DNA of 64,000 nt from JBAYIE01 sp041665785 (GTDB taxonomy: Bacteria; Bacteroidota; Bacteroidia; UKL13-3): contig JBAYIE010000021.1 of assembly GCA_041665785.1 (NCBI GenBank), positions 9,626 through 73,625 of the forward strand. The letters are read 5' to 3'. Every line of letters starts with the position of its first letter. Position 1 is the first letter of the stretch. Both the position numbers and the translations under genes were made by a program. Shown piece by piece: positions 16,637 to 25,103 of the stretch. The notes under the pieces are model-generated. The model was not told the DNA's origin, ran no database searches, and saw nothing but the letters and a program-made list of their open reading frames with translations.

Positions 16637-18070
16637 ATGGCACTCAGCAGATTCTGGTCGTGGCTTGTAGCCGGCAGCATTCTTTATATTTTATACCTCC
16701 TGGCAACCGGAGGAATGTACACCCTTGGACAAGTGGTGAACGGAAAGCAACAGGAGCCGCTTATTGTTGCCGAATTTCCTTTAATACAATTGTTGCAAAC
16801 TGACTCCAACTTAGCCCGAAATATTGCTGTGGCAGGGACAACTGGTTACCGAAGCAATGATACCTTATACCGGGCAAACGAAACCGGAACGGTTCAGGTA
16901 TGTGTTGGAACTTTGCCAGCCGATGGTATTTTTCCTACATGCAAAAATACCATGATGGATCTGTGGTTGCCACTAATCGGTTACCTGACTTTTTTCTGTG
17001 GTTTATTGAATTTGTTGAACGACAGCAAGGCCATTCATGGAATGTCGAGGGTATTGACTCCCTTTTTTGTGCGCATCTTTCCGGAGTTACCCAAAGGCCA
17101 TCCTGCTTATGGTTTTATGACCATGAATTTCGCGGCAAATTTTCTGGGACTGGATAATGCGGCAACTCCGTTCGGATTAAAAGCCATGGACAGCATGCAG
17201 GAAGTAAATCCGGAAAAGGAAAAAGCCAGCAACAGTCAGATCATGTTTTTGTGCTTGCATGCCGCCGGATTAACCCTGATTCCCACGTCTATTATCGGTT
17301 ACCGTGCAGCGCAGAATGCAGCCAATCCGGCCGATGTGATGATTCCCTGTATTATCACCTCTTTTGTTGGAACTCTGGCGGCAATGTTTTTTGTAAGCAT
17401 CCGGCAGCGTATCAATTTATTCAATGGAGTTATACTCGGATTAGTCGCCGCAGTTAGTGCAGTTGTGGGGTTGATGATGTTTTACATTATGCGTCTCGAA
17501 GGATTAGAGAAAATACATTTTACGGGCAACCTCAGCAATGCGGTTTTATTGGTTATCATTCTGATGATCGTAATGTATTCTATCTACCGCGAGAAGGTGT
17601 TTCAGGTAAACAATACCAATATATTCGACTCTTTTGTACATGGCGCCAAAGATGGATTTACCACCGGCGTTCGTGTATTGCCATATATGATAGCCATGTT
17701 GGTTGCCCTGAGCATTTTCCGCAATGCCGGTTTGATGCAGATTGTGATGGGAGGTGTAGGAAATGTTATGTCGTGGTTCGGGGTTGATCAGCAAATCATC
17801 AATGCCATTCCTGTTGCGCTGATGCGACCCTTCAGTGCAGGTGGTTCACGCGGATTTATGCTCGACGCTATGAAATCGCTGGGTCCGGATAGTTTGGCCG
17901 GTCGCCTGTCTTGCCTGTTTCAGGGTGCAGCAGAAACAACCTTTTATGTAGTTGCGCTGTATTTCGGATCTGTAAACGTAAAAAACACGCGGTATACGCT
18001 GGGAATCATGTTGCTGGTGGATCTGGTATGCGTGCTGACTGCCATTGTGGTGTGCAAGTTGTACTTTTAG
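16637..18070 (+). CDS. SpmA/SpmB-like fused nucleoside-recognition (Gate) membrane protein
   Basis: A 477-residue polytopic inner-membrane protein that corresponds to Bacillus spore maturation proteins A and B joined in one chain. The N-terminal half has the SpmA-like motif NFLGLDNAATPFGLKAMDSM near residue 175. The C-terminal half has the SpmB-like segment ALMRPFSAGGSRGFMLD near residue 395 and a Gate motif followed by QGAAETTFYV. About nine hydrophobic segments are visible. The organism is not expected to sporulate; in non-spore-formers these Gate proteins are presumed transporters of unknown substrate. It stands alone by spacing. Confidence 0.88.
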   Translation: MALSRFWSWLVAGSILYILYLLATGGMYTLGQVVNGKQQEPLIVAEFPLIQLLQTDSNLARNIAVAGTTGYRSNDTLYRANETGTVQVCVGTLPADGIFPTCKNTMMDLWLPLIGYLTFFCGLLNLLNDSKAIHGMSRVLTPFFVRIFPELPKGHPAYGFMTMNFAANFLGLDNAATPFGLKAMDSMQEVNPEKEKASNSQIMFLCLHAAGLTLIPTSIIGYRAAQNAANPADVMIPCIITSFVGTLAAMFFVSIRQRINLFNGVILGLVAAVSAVVGLMMFYIMRLEGLEKIHFTGNLSNAVLLVIILMIVMYSIYREKVFQVNNTNIFDSFVHGAKDGFTTGVRVLPYMIAMLVALSIFRNAGLMQIVMGGVGNVMSWFGVDQQIINAIPVALMRPFSAGGSRGFMLDAMKSLGPDSLAGRLSCLFQGAAETTFYVVALYFGSVNVKNTRYTLGIMLLVDLVCVLTAIVVCKLYF

Positions 18071-18197
18071 TATCCGATTATAACCGTTTCCTGATGCCGC
18101 AACCCCGTTGGGAGATCGTCAAATCTTTTCAACACCATTTCCCTTCACCGTTTATTTCAATATTTTCGTGGATTAAAGATTTAAAACCACATTTTTT

Positions 18198-18566
18198 ATG
18201 GCATTAGATATAACAGGCAAGATTCTTCAGATTATGAATGAAACCAGCGGACAGTCGAAAACCGGCAATACCTGGACCAAACAAGAATTCGTTATTGAAA
18301 CATACGACAAGTTCCCCAAAAAAATCATGATCAGCGTAATGGGAGATAAGGTACAGGAACTCAAACGTTTTAAAACCGGTGACGAAATTAAAGCGTCATT
18401 GAATATTGAATCGCGTGAATACAACGGGCGCTGGTATACCGATGTTCGCGCATGGAAACTGGAAACTGGAGGAAATGGTGCTGCCGCTCCGGCATCTGAA
18501 AATTTCTATCCGGATTCAGAACCAAGCTTTACAGCCGATACCGCTACCGACGATTTGCCTTTTTGA
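18198..18566 (+). CDS. DUF3127 protein with SSB-like C-terminal tip
   Basis: A 122-residue soluble protein. Residues 1-90 form a DUF3127 domain, predicted to be an OB fold (MALDITGKILQIMNE, KQEFVIETYDKFPKK, WYTDVRAWKLE). Then comes an Ala/Ser/Pro-rich acidic linker, and the chain ends in DDLPF. That end closely matches the acidic tip of single-stranded DNA-binding protein, which recruits repair and replication proteins. It may therefore bind single-stranded nucleic acid and dock partners, but this is inference. It lies 6 nt upstream of cysS and is likely cotranscribed with it. Confidence 0.85.
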   Translation: MALDITGKILQIMNETSGQSKTGNTWTKQEFVIETYDKFPKKIMISVMGDKVQELKRFKTGDEIKASLNIESREYNGRWYTDVRAWKLETGGNGAAAPASENFYPDSEPSFTADTATDDLPF

Positions 18567-18572
18567 GCGGTT

Positions 18573-20045
18573 ATGCTGGAGCAACGGTTAAAATTATACA
18601 ATACCTTAACCCGTCAGGACGAGGAGTTCAAACCCATACTCAAAGGCCATGTCGGCATGTATGTATGCGGCCCGACTGTATACAGCAATGCGCATTTAGG
18701 CAATGCACGCACCTTTATTTCTTTTGATCTGATCTATCGATACCTCTTGCATCTGGGTTATAAAGTTCGATACGTAAGAAATATTACCGATGCTGGTCAT
18801 CTGGAAAGCGATGCCGATGAAGGGGAGGACAAAGTTAGTCGCAAAGCCCGCCTCGAGCAACTTGAACCGATGGAAATTGTGCAGCGGTATACCTACGATT
18901 TTCATCAGGTGATGGATGCTTTCAATGCATTGCCACCCAGTATTGAGCCTACAGCTACCGGTCATATCGTTGAACAAATCGAGTTGGTTAAAAAAATACT
19001 GGAATCGGGGTATGCCTATGAGAAAGAGGGTTCGGTGTATTTTGATGTAGAAAAGTTTGCAGCGAAATATTCTTATACCCAGCTTTCCGGCAGAAATCTT
19101 GAAGAACTCCTGAATAATACACGAGAGCTGGAAGGTCAGACGGAGAAGAGAGGCCGTCTAGATTTTGCCCTTTGGATCAAAGCAAAGCCCGAGCACCTCA
19201 TGCGGTGGCCGAGTCCATGGGGAGAAGGGTTTCCGGGCTGGCATTTAGAATGTTCGGCCATGAGTGCAAAATACCTCGGCGATCATTTTGATATCCATGG
19301 AGGCGGAATGGATTTAATTCCAACACATCACACCAACGAAATTGCACAGAACATTGCTTGCTCGGGTCACCCGCGATCGGTGAATTACTGGATGCATACC
19401 AATATGCTTACAGTAAACGGTCAGAAGATGAGTAAAAGTTTGGGCAATTCTTTTTTGCCCAATGAATTATTTGCAGGCACACATAAGTTATTGGATAAAG
19501 GATACAGTCCGATGGCGGTTCGTTTTTTTATGTTGCAGGCACATTATCGCAGTACTTTGGATTTCAGTAACGAAGCGTTGCAAGCTGCCGAGAAAGGGTT
19601 TGCCCGTTTGATGGCTGCCGTAAAATTGTTGGATGCATTGCCTGTTGGTAATGTTTCAACTGTGAATATTTCCGCATTGGAAAGCCGGGTATATGCAGCG
19701 ATGAATGAGGACATCAATACTCCTGTTGTACTATCGCATTTGTTTGATGCCGTACGCATGATTAATTCCATCAACGATGCAAAAGAAAAAATTACGGAAG
19801 AAGATAAAACCATGTTGCATAAACTCATGCATAATTTTGTCTTTGAAATTTTGGGATTGAAAGCCGAAGGCACGGATAATTCAGATAAAGTGGATGGGCT
19901 CATGCAAATGATTATGCAGATACGCAATGAGTCAAAAGCAAAACGCGATTTTGCAACTTCTGACCTCATTCGCGATCGCCTGAAAGAGCTTGGATTCGAA
20001 ATAAAAGATGGTAAAGAAGGAACTACTTTTACTCTCAACGCATAA
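18573..20045 (+). CDS. cysS: Cysteinyl-tRNA synthetase
   Basis: Charges tRNA-Cys. Class I synthetase with the HIGH-type motif HLGNAR near residue 42 after the CGPTVYSNA zinc-site region, the zinc and active-site segment WHLECSAMSAK near residue 222, the KMSKSLGNS motif near residue 287, and a C-terminal DALR-type helical domain. At 490 residues it is the usual length. The ATG at 18573 follows the DUF3127 stop by 6 nt, and the M28 peptidase starts 3 nt after its stop, so three genes probably share one message. Confidence 0.96.
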   Translation: MLEQRLKLYNTLTRQDEEFKPILKGHVGMYVCGPTVYSNAHLGNARTFISFDLIYRYLLHLGYKVRYVRNITDAGHLESDADEGEDKVSRKARLEQLEPMEIVQRYTYDFHQVMDAFNALPPSIEPTATGHIVEQIELVKKILESGYAYEKEGSVYFDVEKFAAKYSYTQLSGRNLEELLNNTRELEGQTEKRGRLDFALWIKAKPEHLMRWPSPWGEGFPGWHLECSAMSAKYLGDHFDIHGGGMDLIPTHHTNEIAQNIACSGHPRSVNYWMHTNMLTVNGQKMSKSLGNSFLPNELFAGTHKLLDKGYSPMAVRFFMLQAHYRSTLDFSNEALQAAEKGFARLMAAVKLLDALPVGNVSTVNISALESRVYAAMNEDINTPVVLSHLFDAVRMINSINDAKEKITEEDKTMLHKLMHNFVFEILGLKAEGTDNSDKVDGLMQMIMQIRNESKAKRDFATSDLIRDRLKELGFEIKDGKEGTTFTLNA

Positions 20046-20048
20046 AGC

Positions 20049-21056
20049 ATGCTGTCGTCAAAAAGAATTTATTTTTCAAAGCTACTTTGTTTCTACACAG
20101 GACTGTTGTTTTTCAGCCTGTTGACAGGTTGTACACAAGAACCTGAAAAGAAAAAGACGGTGAAAACCCAAAGTAAAGAGACGTCTGTTTATGTCAAGGC
20201 ATCTCCCGAATTCAATGCTGATACGGCGTATTCTTTTGTACAAAAGCAGGTTGATTTTGGACCCCGGGTTGTTTCTTCAGCGGCACATATTGCATGCGGC
20301 GACTGGATCGTTAAATCGTTTAAGAAATATGCCCATACGGTAATAGAACAGAAAGGTAGCATGATGAATTGGGACAAACGACAAATCCCCATTCGAAATA
20401 TAATCGCATCTTTCAATCCAAAACATACGAAACGTATATTAATTACAGCTCATTGGGACAGCAGGCCGTATGCCGACAATGATCCGGTAGTAGCCAATCA
20501 CCGGCAAGCGGTTACAGCTGCCGACGATGGTGCGAGTGGTGTAGCTGTAATGCTGGAAATGGCCAGAGTTTTGGCTCAGAAAATGCCCGATGTGGGTGTG
20601 GATTTTATTTGTTTTGATGCGGAAGATTTAGGCAAAACCGCATACGATGATAGCTATTGCCTGGGCTCGCAATATTGGGGTAGAAATTTGCATCAGGCCG
20701 GTTATAAAGCAGATTTTGCTATTAACCTGGATATGGTTGGCGGCAGGGGAGCGAAGTTTGTTTGGGAAGGATACAGCATCCAACAAGCGGAACCGGTCTT
20801 ACGTCGCGTTTGGGATCACGCAATTCAATTGGGCTATTCCGGTTATTTCTTTTATTTCCGAAGCGGTGCCATAACTGATGATCATAAATACATTTTTGAT
20901 TATACCTCCATTCCGGCTATCGACATCATATGTTTCAATCAGGAAACCGGATTTCCTTCGTGGTGGCATACCATCCACGATACAATGGAAAACATTGACC
21001 GGAATACACTCAAGGCCGTTGGTCAAACAGTTTTAGAAACAATTTTCAAGTATTAA
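20049..21056 (+). CDS. M28 family metallopeptidase lipoprotein (glutaminyl cyclase-like)
   Basis: A 335-residue lipoprotein. The signal sequence ends in the lipobox LLTGC. The catalytic domain has the single-zinc M28 features: AHWDSRPYAD near residue 134, DDGASGVAVMLEMARVL near residue 160, FDAEDLG near residue 190, and a late His in the WWHTIHDTMENID segment. The overall pattern is closest to glutaminyl-peptide cyclotransferases, which form N-terminal pyroglutamate on exported proteins and are frequent in Bacteroidota. An aminopeptidase role is also possible. It starts 3 nt after cysS. Confidence 0.87.
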   Translation: MLSSKRIYFSKLLCFYTGLLFFSLLTGCTQEPEKKKTVKTQSKETSVYVKASPEFNADTAYSFVQKQVDFGPRVVSSAAHIACGDWIVKSFKKYAHTVIEQKGSMMNWDKRQIPIRNIIASFNPKHTKRILITAHWDSRPYADNDPVVANHRQAVTAADDGASGVAVMLEMARVLAQKMPDVGVDFICFDAEDLGKTAYDDSYCLGSQYWGRNLHQAGYKADFAINLDMVGGRGAKFVWEGYSIQQAEPVLRRVWDHAIQLGYSGYFFYFRSGAITDDHKYIFDYTSIPAIDIICFNQETGFPSWWHTIHDTMENIDRNTLKAVGQTVLETIFKY

Positions 21057-21242
21057 GTACATTTTAGGAACTTATACACAGTGACTAAAATTTAGTCTTG
21101 AAAATCAACGTATTGTATAATTTGGATTATATGAGTAGCTGTTTTTAATATATAAACATCATAATTTAGCATCGTGTAATAATTAAGTCGGTTATTGCAT
21201 AAAACAGCAGTTTATATTATAAAACATAATACTTATATAACT

Positions 21243-21863
21243 ATGAAAACAATTAATCTCTACTTAACCCTTATTTTTCTCATGATTGGTTCTGTTGCCA
21301 TAGCTCAAAGTTCCACTAGCCCGGATTCTGTTTGTGCGGGAGCAACAGGTAAAAGTTACAAGGTAAACGGAACCGCAGGAAGTACATACACCTGGGTTAT
21401 TAACGGTGGAACGCAGGCAAGCGGAGGAAGTACAGATTCCATTACAGTGGATTGGTCGGCAACACCTGGAACAGACACCCTGAAAGTAGTTGAGTTTAAT
21501 GTGATCGGTTGTCCGGGCGATACCATCAGCTTAGCTGTAGTTCGCTTACCTGCACCCACTGCAACCATTTCCGGAACAGATTCAATTTGTATCAACTCTT
21601 CAACTGGAGGGGCTCCTTTACAATTAAGCTTTACAGGAGTAGGGCCATGGACAGTGGATTATCTTGAGGATGGGGTCACAAGGAATATTTCCACAAGCAA
21701 TAATCCGTACACCTTCGATTCGCAGGTATTTGCTTCAGCCGGTGTAAAGAATTACAGTGTCAGTACTGTGAGTGGCCGTTTGGGTTGTTCAGGCTCAGGT
21801 TCCGGATCGGGTAGTGTAACTGTTTTTTCAAAACCAGCTACGTCGGCAATCTTTCATTATTAG
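21243..21863 (+). CDS. Exported PKD/Ig-like repeat protein without visible sorting domain
   Basis: A 206-residue protein with a signal peptide (LTLIFLMIGSVAIAQ). Residues 25-100 form a domain (DSVCAGATGKSYKV, YTWVINGGTQASGG, GCPGDTISLAVV) that is clearly paralogous to the one at the N-terminus of the next gene. A second Ig/PKD-like domain and a Gly-Ser run (GSGSGSGS) follow, and the chain then ends abruptly without a T9SS tail. The frame is open further upstream to 21195, but ATG 21243 directly precedes the signal peptide. It may be a surface adhesin-like fragment or a truncated member of the gliding-associated family. Confidence 0.7.
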   Translation: MKTINLYLTLIFLMIGSVAIAQSSTSPDSVCAGATGKSYKVNGTAGSTYTWVINGGTQASGGSTDSITVDWSATPGTDTLKVVEFNVIGCPGDTISLAVVRLPAPTATISGTDSICINSSTGGAPLQLSFTGVGPWTVDYLEDGVTRNISTSNNPYTFDSQVFASAGVKNYSVSTVSGRLGCSGSGSGSGSVTVFSKPATSAIFHY

Positions 21864-21875
21864 GAATTGAATGGT

Positions 21876-22922
21876 ATGAGGGTAAAACACAACACGTGTT
21901 TAATCATACTGTATGTACTCGGCTTTACTTTTTCAGGATTTTGTCAACCCGGGCAGGTTGACACCCTTTGCGCAGGAACTGCACAAGTCCGGTATGGCGT
22001 GCAGGAAAATGCGGGATCAAGATACAGTTGGAGTGCAGGCGGTGGAGTGGTTGCATCCGGTAACGGTACCGCTTCGGTAACTGTAAACTGGAGCAACATT
22101 CCCGGCCATTACGAGCTAAATGTAGTAGAACAAAATGCATCAGGGTGTATTGGCGATTTGGTAAAACGTATGATTTACCTGAAAGGCGACTCCTTTCAAA
22201 CATCCTATCCGAAAGAAGCATGTGTCAACGATTCCGTAACATTCAAAGTCAATGGGGCAGACTGGTATACCTGGAGTAATGGTCAAACAGATAGTTTTAT
22301 TCGCATCCGCCTTTTACACGATACCACCATTTCCGTGATCGTGCGCGATACCTCATGTGGCAATCGGGTAGATACTTTGAATATGTGGGTGAAAGCCCGG
22401 GAAAGACCACAATCAGGATTCAATACCAGTACCGAAGAAATATTTCTGAATCAAAAAGTTGAATTGCGTTACTCGGGAAATGAGAAGGACAATGTATTTT
22501 GGGAAATCCAGAAGGCTGATGTCAGAGCCCGAAATGCCCATTTGATAAACACCATATTTATGGATACCGGATTAGCAGTCATACGAATTGTATCTATTAA
22601 TTCTTTTGGTTGTCTGGATACGTTTTACCGGGAACTGGAAATCCGGGATGAAAACCTGTTCATTCCAAATGCATTTACTCCGAATGGTGACGGATTAAAC
22701 GATGTGTTTAAAGTATCCAGTCATAACATGAAGAACTTCCGGATGGTTATTGTAAATCGATGGGGTGAAATCGTATTTTCGAACAACGAACCGGAACAGG
22801 GATGGGATGGAACCTGGAAAGGTGCACAAGCTCCGGAAGGGGCATACACCTTTCAATGTGAAGCCACCGGGCGATCTGGAAAGTATCACGCTGAAGCAGG
22901 AAGTATAACTTTGTTGCGTTAA
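21876..22922 (+). CDS. T9SS substrate with gliding motility-associated C-terminal (CHU_C) domain
   Basis: A 348-residue exported protein. The signal peptide (CLIILYVLGFTFSGFCQ) is followed by an Ig/PKD-like domain paralogous to the previous gene (DTLCAGTAQVRYGVQE, YSWSAGGG), a second beta-domain, and a C-terminal CHU_C type B sorting domain that starts at FIPNAFTPNGDGLNDVFKV near residue 262 and includes VNRWGEIVF and the WDGTWKG motif. It is therefore expected to be secreted and surface-anchored by the type IX system. A TTG at 21867 is in frame, but ATG 21876 fits the signal peptide. No PorP/SprF partner gene is adjacent. Confidence 0.87.
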   Translation: MRVKHNTCLIILYVLGFTFSGFCQPGQVDTLCAGTAQVRYGVQENAGSRYSWSAGGGVVASGNGTASVTVNWSNIPGHYELNVVEQNASGCIGDLVKRMIYLKGDSFQTSYPKEACVNDSVTFKVNGADWYTWSNGQTDSFIRIRLLHDTTISVIVRDTSCGNRVDTLNMWVKARERPQSGFNTSTEEIFLNQKVELRYSGNEKDNVFWEIQKADVRARNAHLINTIFMDTGLAVIRIVSINSFGCLDTFYRELEIRDENLFIPNAFTPNGDGLNDVFKVSSHNMKNFRMVIVNRWGEIVFSNNEPEQGWDGTWKGAQAPEGAYTFQCEATGRSGKYHAEAGSITLLR

Positions 22923-22935
22923 AGATGATTGAAGA

Positions 22936-24018
22936 ATGAAACGGTATATTAAAGTATTCTTTTTAATGGCATTCTTTCTGATGCTATGGTCAGTGAAGGG
23001 ATGGAGTCAGAGTACAATTTCATCCTGGCGTTGTGATAGTGCAGTAGGTATGTGTGCCGTTCAGTCGTATTCATTCTCCGCAGCTGTAAACGGCGGATCC
23101 GCTCCATCAGGGCCCGATTACGGTTGCCTTACTTCTCAACCGAATGCTACCTGGTTTTTTATGCAGGTTCAGGACACCGGAGCGATGACCATACAAATTA
23201 AAACAGCACCGCAGCGGGATGTGGATTATGTGTTATGGGGGCCCTTCACCACTCCATTGTATCAATGCGATACAGGTCTTACCGCGTCAAAAATTCTTTC
23301 GTGCAGTGTAGTACGCAATAGCGCGCACAACAATTTTACCTTAAACAATACATCGACCGGTTTGTATTATATTTTATTGATTTCCAATTTTTCCAATAAT
23401 AATACGACCCTTTCATTTGACGTTACAGCCGGAAGTGGAACCGCTAATTGCGATGTGCAGTGTAACCTGTATGGAATCAATGCAACTGCAAGTGCGTGCG
23501 GATCAGGAGCACAAACCGGGGGGTATACGGTTAGCGGAACCATTTCAACCTATTTATTTCCTACATCAGGAACGCTTACAGTAAGTTCAAGTTGTGGAGG
23601 GAGTGTTTCATATAATGCCCCATTCAGCACAACAATGAATTATGCTTTGCCTCTGGTTGGCGGTAAAGGCCAGTCATGCACTATTACTGCAGTATTCTCG
23701 GCTATTCCTTCCTGTTCGCGCAGTTTGCAGTTAACAGCACCAACGTGTTGTGATGTTACGCCGGTATCAACGCAAACTGTTTGTGAAGGACAAACGCTCC
23801 AATTGACCAGCTCCAGTACCAATGGAGGAACATATTATTGGTCTGGTCCATCATCATTTTCTTCGTCTTTAGCTTCACCCATTATTTCAGATATTGCTCT
23901 AACGCAGGCAGGAACTTATCAGGTTTATGTGGTAAATGGAATCTGTACCACGGATTCAAAAAATGTTTCTGTGACCGTAAATGCAAAACCACCGGTAAAG
24001 ACAATCATCCATGAGTAA
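22936..24018 (+). CDS. Exported Ig-like domain protein, T9SS-type architecture but no tail
   Basis: A 360-residue protein with a signal peptide (FFLMAFFLMLWSVKGWSQ). The N-terminal part (SGPDYGCLTSQPNATWFFMQ, DVDYVLWGPF, YYILLISNFSNN) is the module found at the start of many large gliding-associated Bacteroidota proteins. It is followed by cysteine-rich beta-domains and one Ig/PKD-like domain (TVCEGQTLQLTSSSTNGGTYYWSGP). The protein stops just after one such repeat (VTVNAKPPVK), where relatives usually continue with more repeats and a sorting domain. It is thus probably a shortened relative. It starts 13 nt after the CHU_C gene. Confidence 0.72.
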   Translation: MKRYIKVFFLMAFFLMLWSVKGWSQSTISSWRCDSAVGMCAVQSYSFSAAVNGGSAPSGPDYGCLTSQPNATWFFMQVQDTGAMTIQIKTAPQRDVDYVLWGPFTTPLYQCDTGLTASKILSCSVVRNSAHNNFTLNNTSTGLYYILLISNFSNNNTTLSFDVTAGSGTANCDVQCNLYGINATASACGSGAQTGGYTVSGTISTYLFPTSGTLTVSSSCGGSVSYNAPFSTTMNYALPLVGGKGQSCTITAVFSAIPSCSRSLQLTAPTCCDVTPVSTQTVCEGQTLQLTSSSTNGGTYYWSGPSSFSSSLASPIISDIALTQAGTYQVYVVNGICTTDSKNVSVTVNAKPPVKTIIHE

Positions 24019-24091
24019 AACAAAGCAGGGATAACACGGATTTGAATTCTCCTTTTTTGTTAGTAGGTTTGATTAACCTATACCCCACATT

Positions 24092-25057
24092 ATGAAAAAA
24101 TTATTGAAGATCCTTGGAGTGATCATCGGACTGGCTGTGCTGGTGATCCTCGGATTCATGGCCTACATTGGCATCAGCGGAATTCCAAAGTATGAACCCG
24201 GCAAACTCGAGATGAAGGTGGAAGCAACACCCGAACGAATTGCACGGGGACAAAAAATTGCATCTGTCATGTGCATCGAATGCCATGCCAACGAGAATGG
24301 AATTCTTACCGGTAAATTGCTCATTGATGTACCTCTTGAATTCGGTGCTATTTATTCGAGAAACATTACCCATGATCCGGAAATTGGAATCGGAAGTTGG
24401 ACGGATGGTGAATTGTATTATCTGTTAAGAACCGGAATCCGTAAAGATGGACAGTATATTCCACCTTATATGGTGAAATATCCGTTGGCATCTGATGAAG
24501 ATGTGAAGAGTATTATTGCCTGGTTACGGTCAGATGCCCATGGTGTGCAGGCTAGTCAGGAAGAAGCACCACCGGCAGAACCCTCTTTTTTAACTAAATT
24601 TCTGACGCATGTGGCATTCAAACCATTTGCATTGCCAACACAAGAAATAAAAATGCCGGACACCAGCGATAAGGTGGCCTTTGGCCGGTATTTGTCAACA
24701 GCATTGTTTCAGTGTTATCCATGTCATTCAGCTGACTTCAAGACCATGAATGAGCTGGAACCGGAAAAATCGGTTGGATATTTTGGTGGAGGAAATCCAT
24801 TGTTGAACAAAGAACGCAAGGTGATTCATTCAGCTAATATCACACCGGATGAATCTGGAATCGGGGCATATTCAGAGGAGGAGTTTTTAACGGTTTTGAA
24901 GACCGGTAAAAAGAGAGATGGTTCTCAGGTACGTTATCCTATGATACCCTATGCAGTGTTAACGGATGAGGAAATCAGAGCCATCTATGCTTACCTGCAA
25001 ACTGTTCCGAAAATTAAAAACGATATAAAAGCATTGGCTGCTGCTAACCTGGAATAA
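24092..25057 (+). CDS. Dihaem c-type cytochrome
   Basis: A 321-residue cytochrome c anchored by an N-terminal hydrophobic segment (ILGVIIGLAVLVILGFMAYI). It has two haem-attachment motifs, CIECH (C61, C64, H65) and CYPCH (C208, C211, H212), each in one half of an internally duplicated chain. Both halves end with similar segments (RKDGQYIPPYM and KRDGSQVRYPMIPYAVL) that offer methionine axial ligands. It would act as a periplasm-facing electron carrier. No oxidase or dehydrogenase gene is adjacent, so the redox partner is unknown. Confidence 0.9.
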   Translation: MKKLLKILGVIIGLAVLVILGFMAYIGISGIPKYEPGKLEMKVEATPERIARGQKIASVMCIECHANENGILTGKLLIDVPLEFGAIYSRNITHDPEIGIGSWTDGELYYLLRTGIRKDGQYIPPYMVKYPLASDEDVKSIIAWLRSDAHGVQASQEEAPPAEPSFLTKFLTHVAFKPFALPTQEIKMPDTSDKVAFGRYLSTALFQCYPCHSADFKTMNELEPEKSVGYFGGGNPLLNKERKVIHSANITPDESGIGAYSEEEFLTVLKTGKKRDGSQVRYPMIPYAVLTDEEIRAIYAYLQTVPKIKNDIKALAAANLE

Positions 25058-25079
25058 TCCAATGCTGTTGGTTTTCCAA

Positions 25080-25087
25080 TAACTTTG
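25080..25087 (+). promoter_or_regulatory. -7 promoter box of the YyaL-type gene
   Basis: TAACTTTG matches TAnnTTTG and ends 16 nt before ATG 25104. Confidence 0.45.
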
Positions 25088-25103
25088 TAACGGTAACCAA
25101 CGC

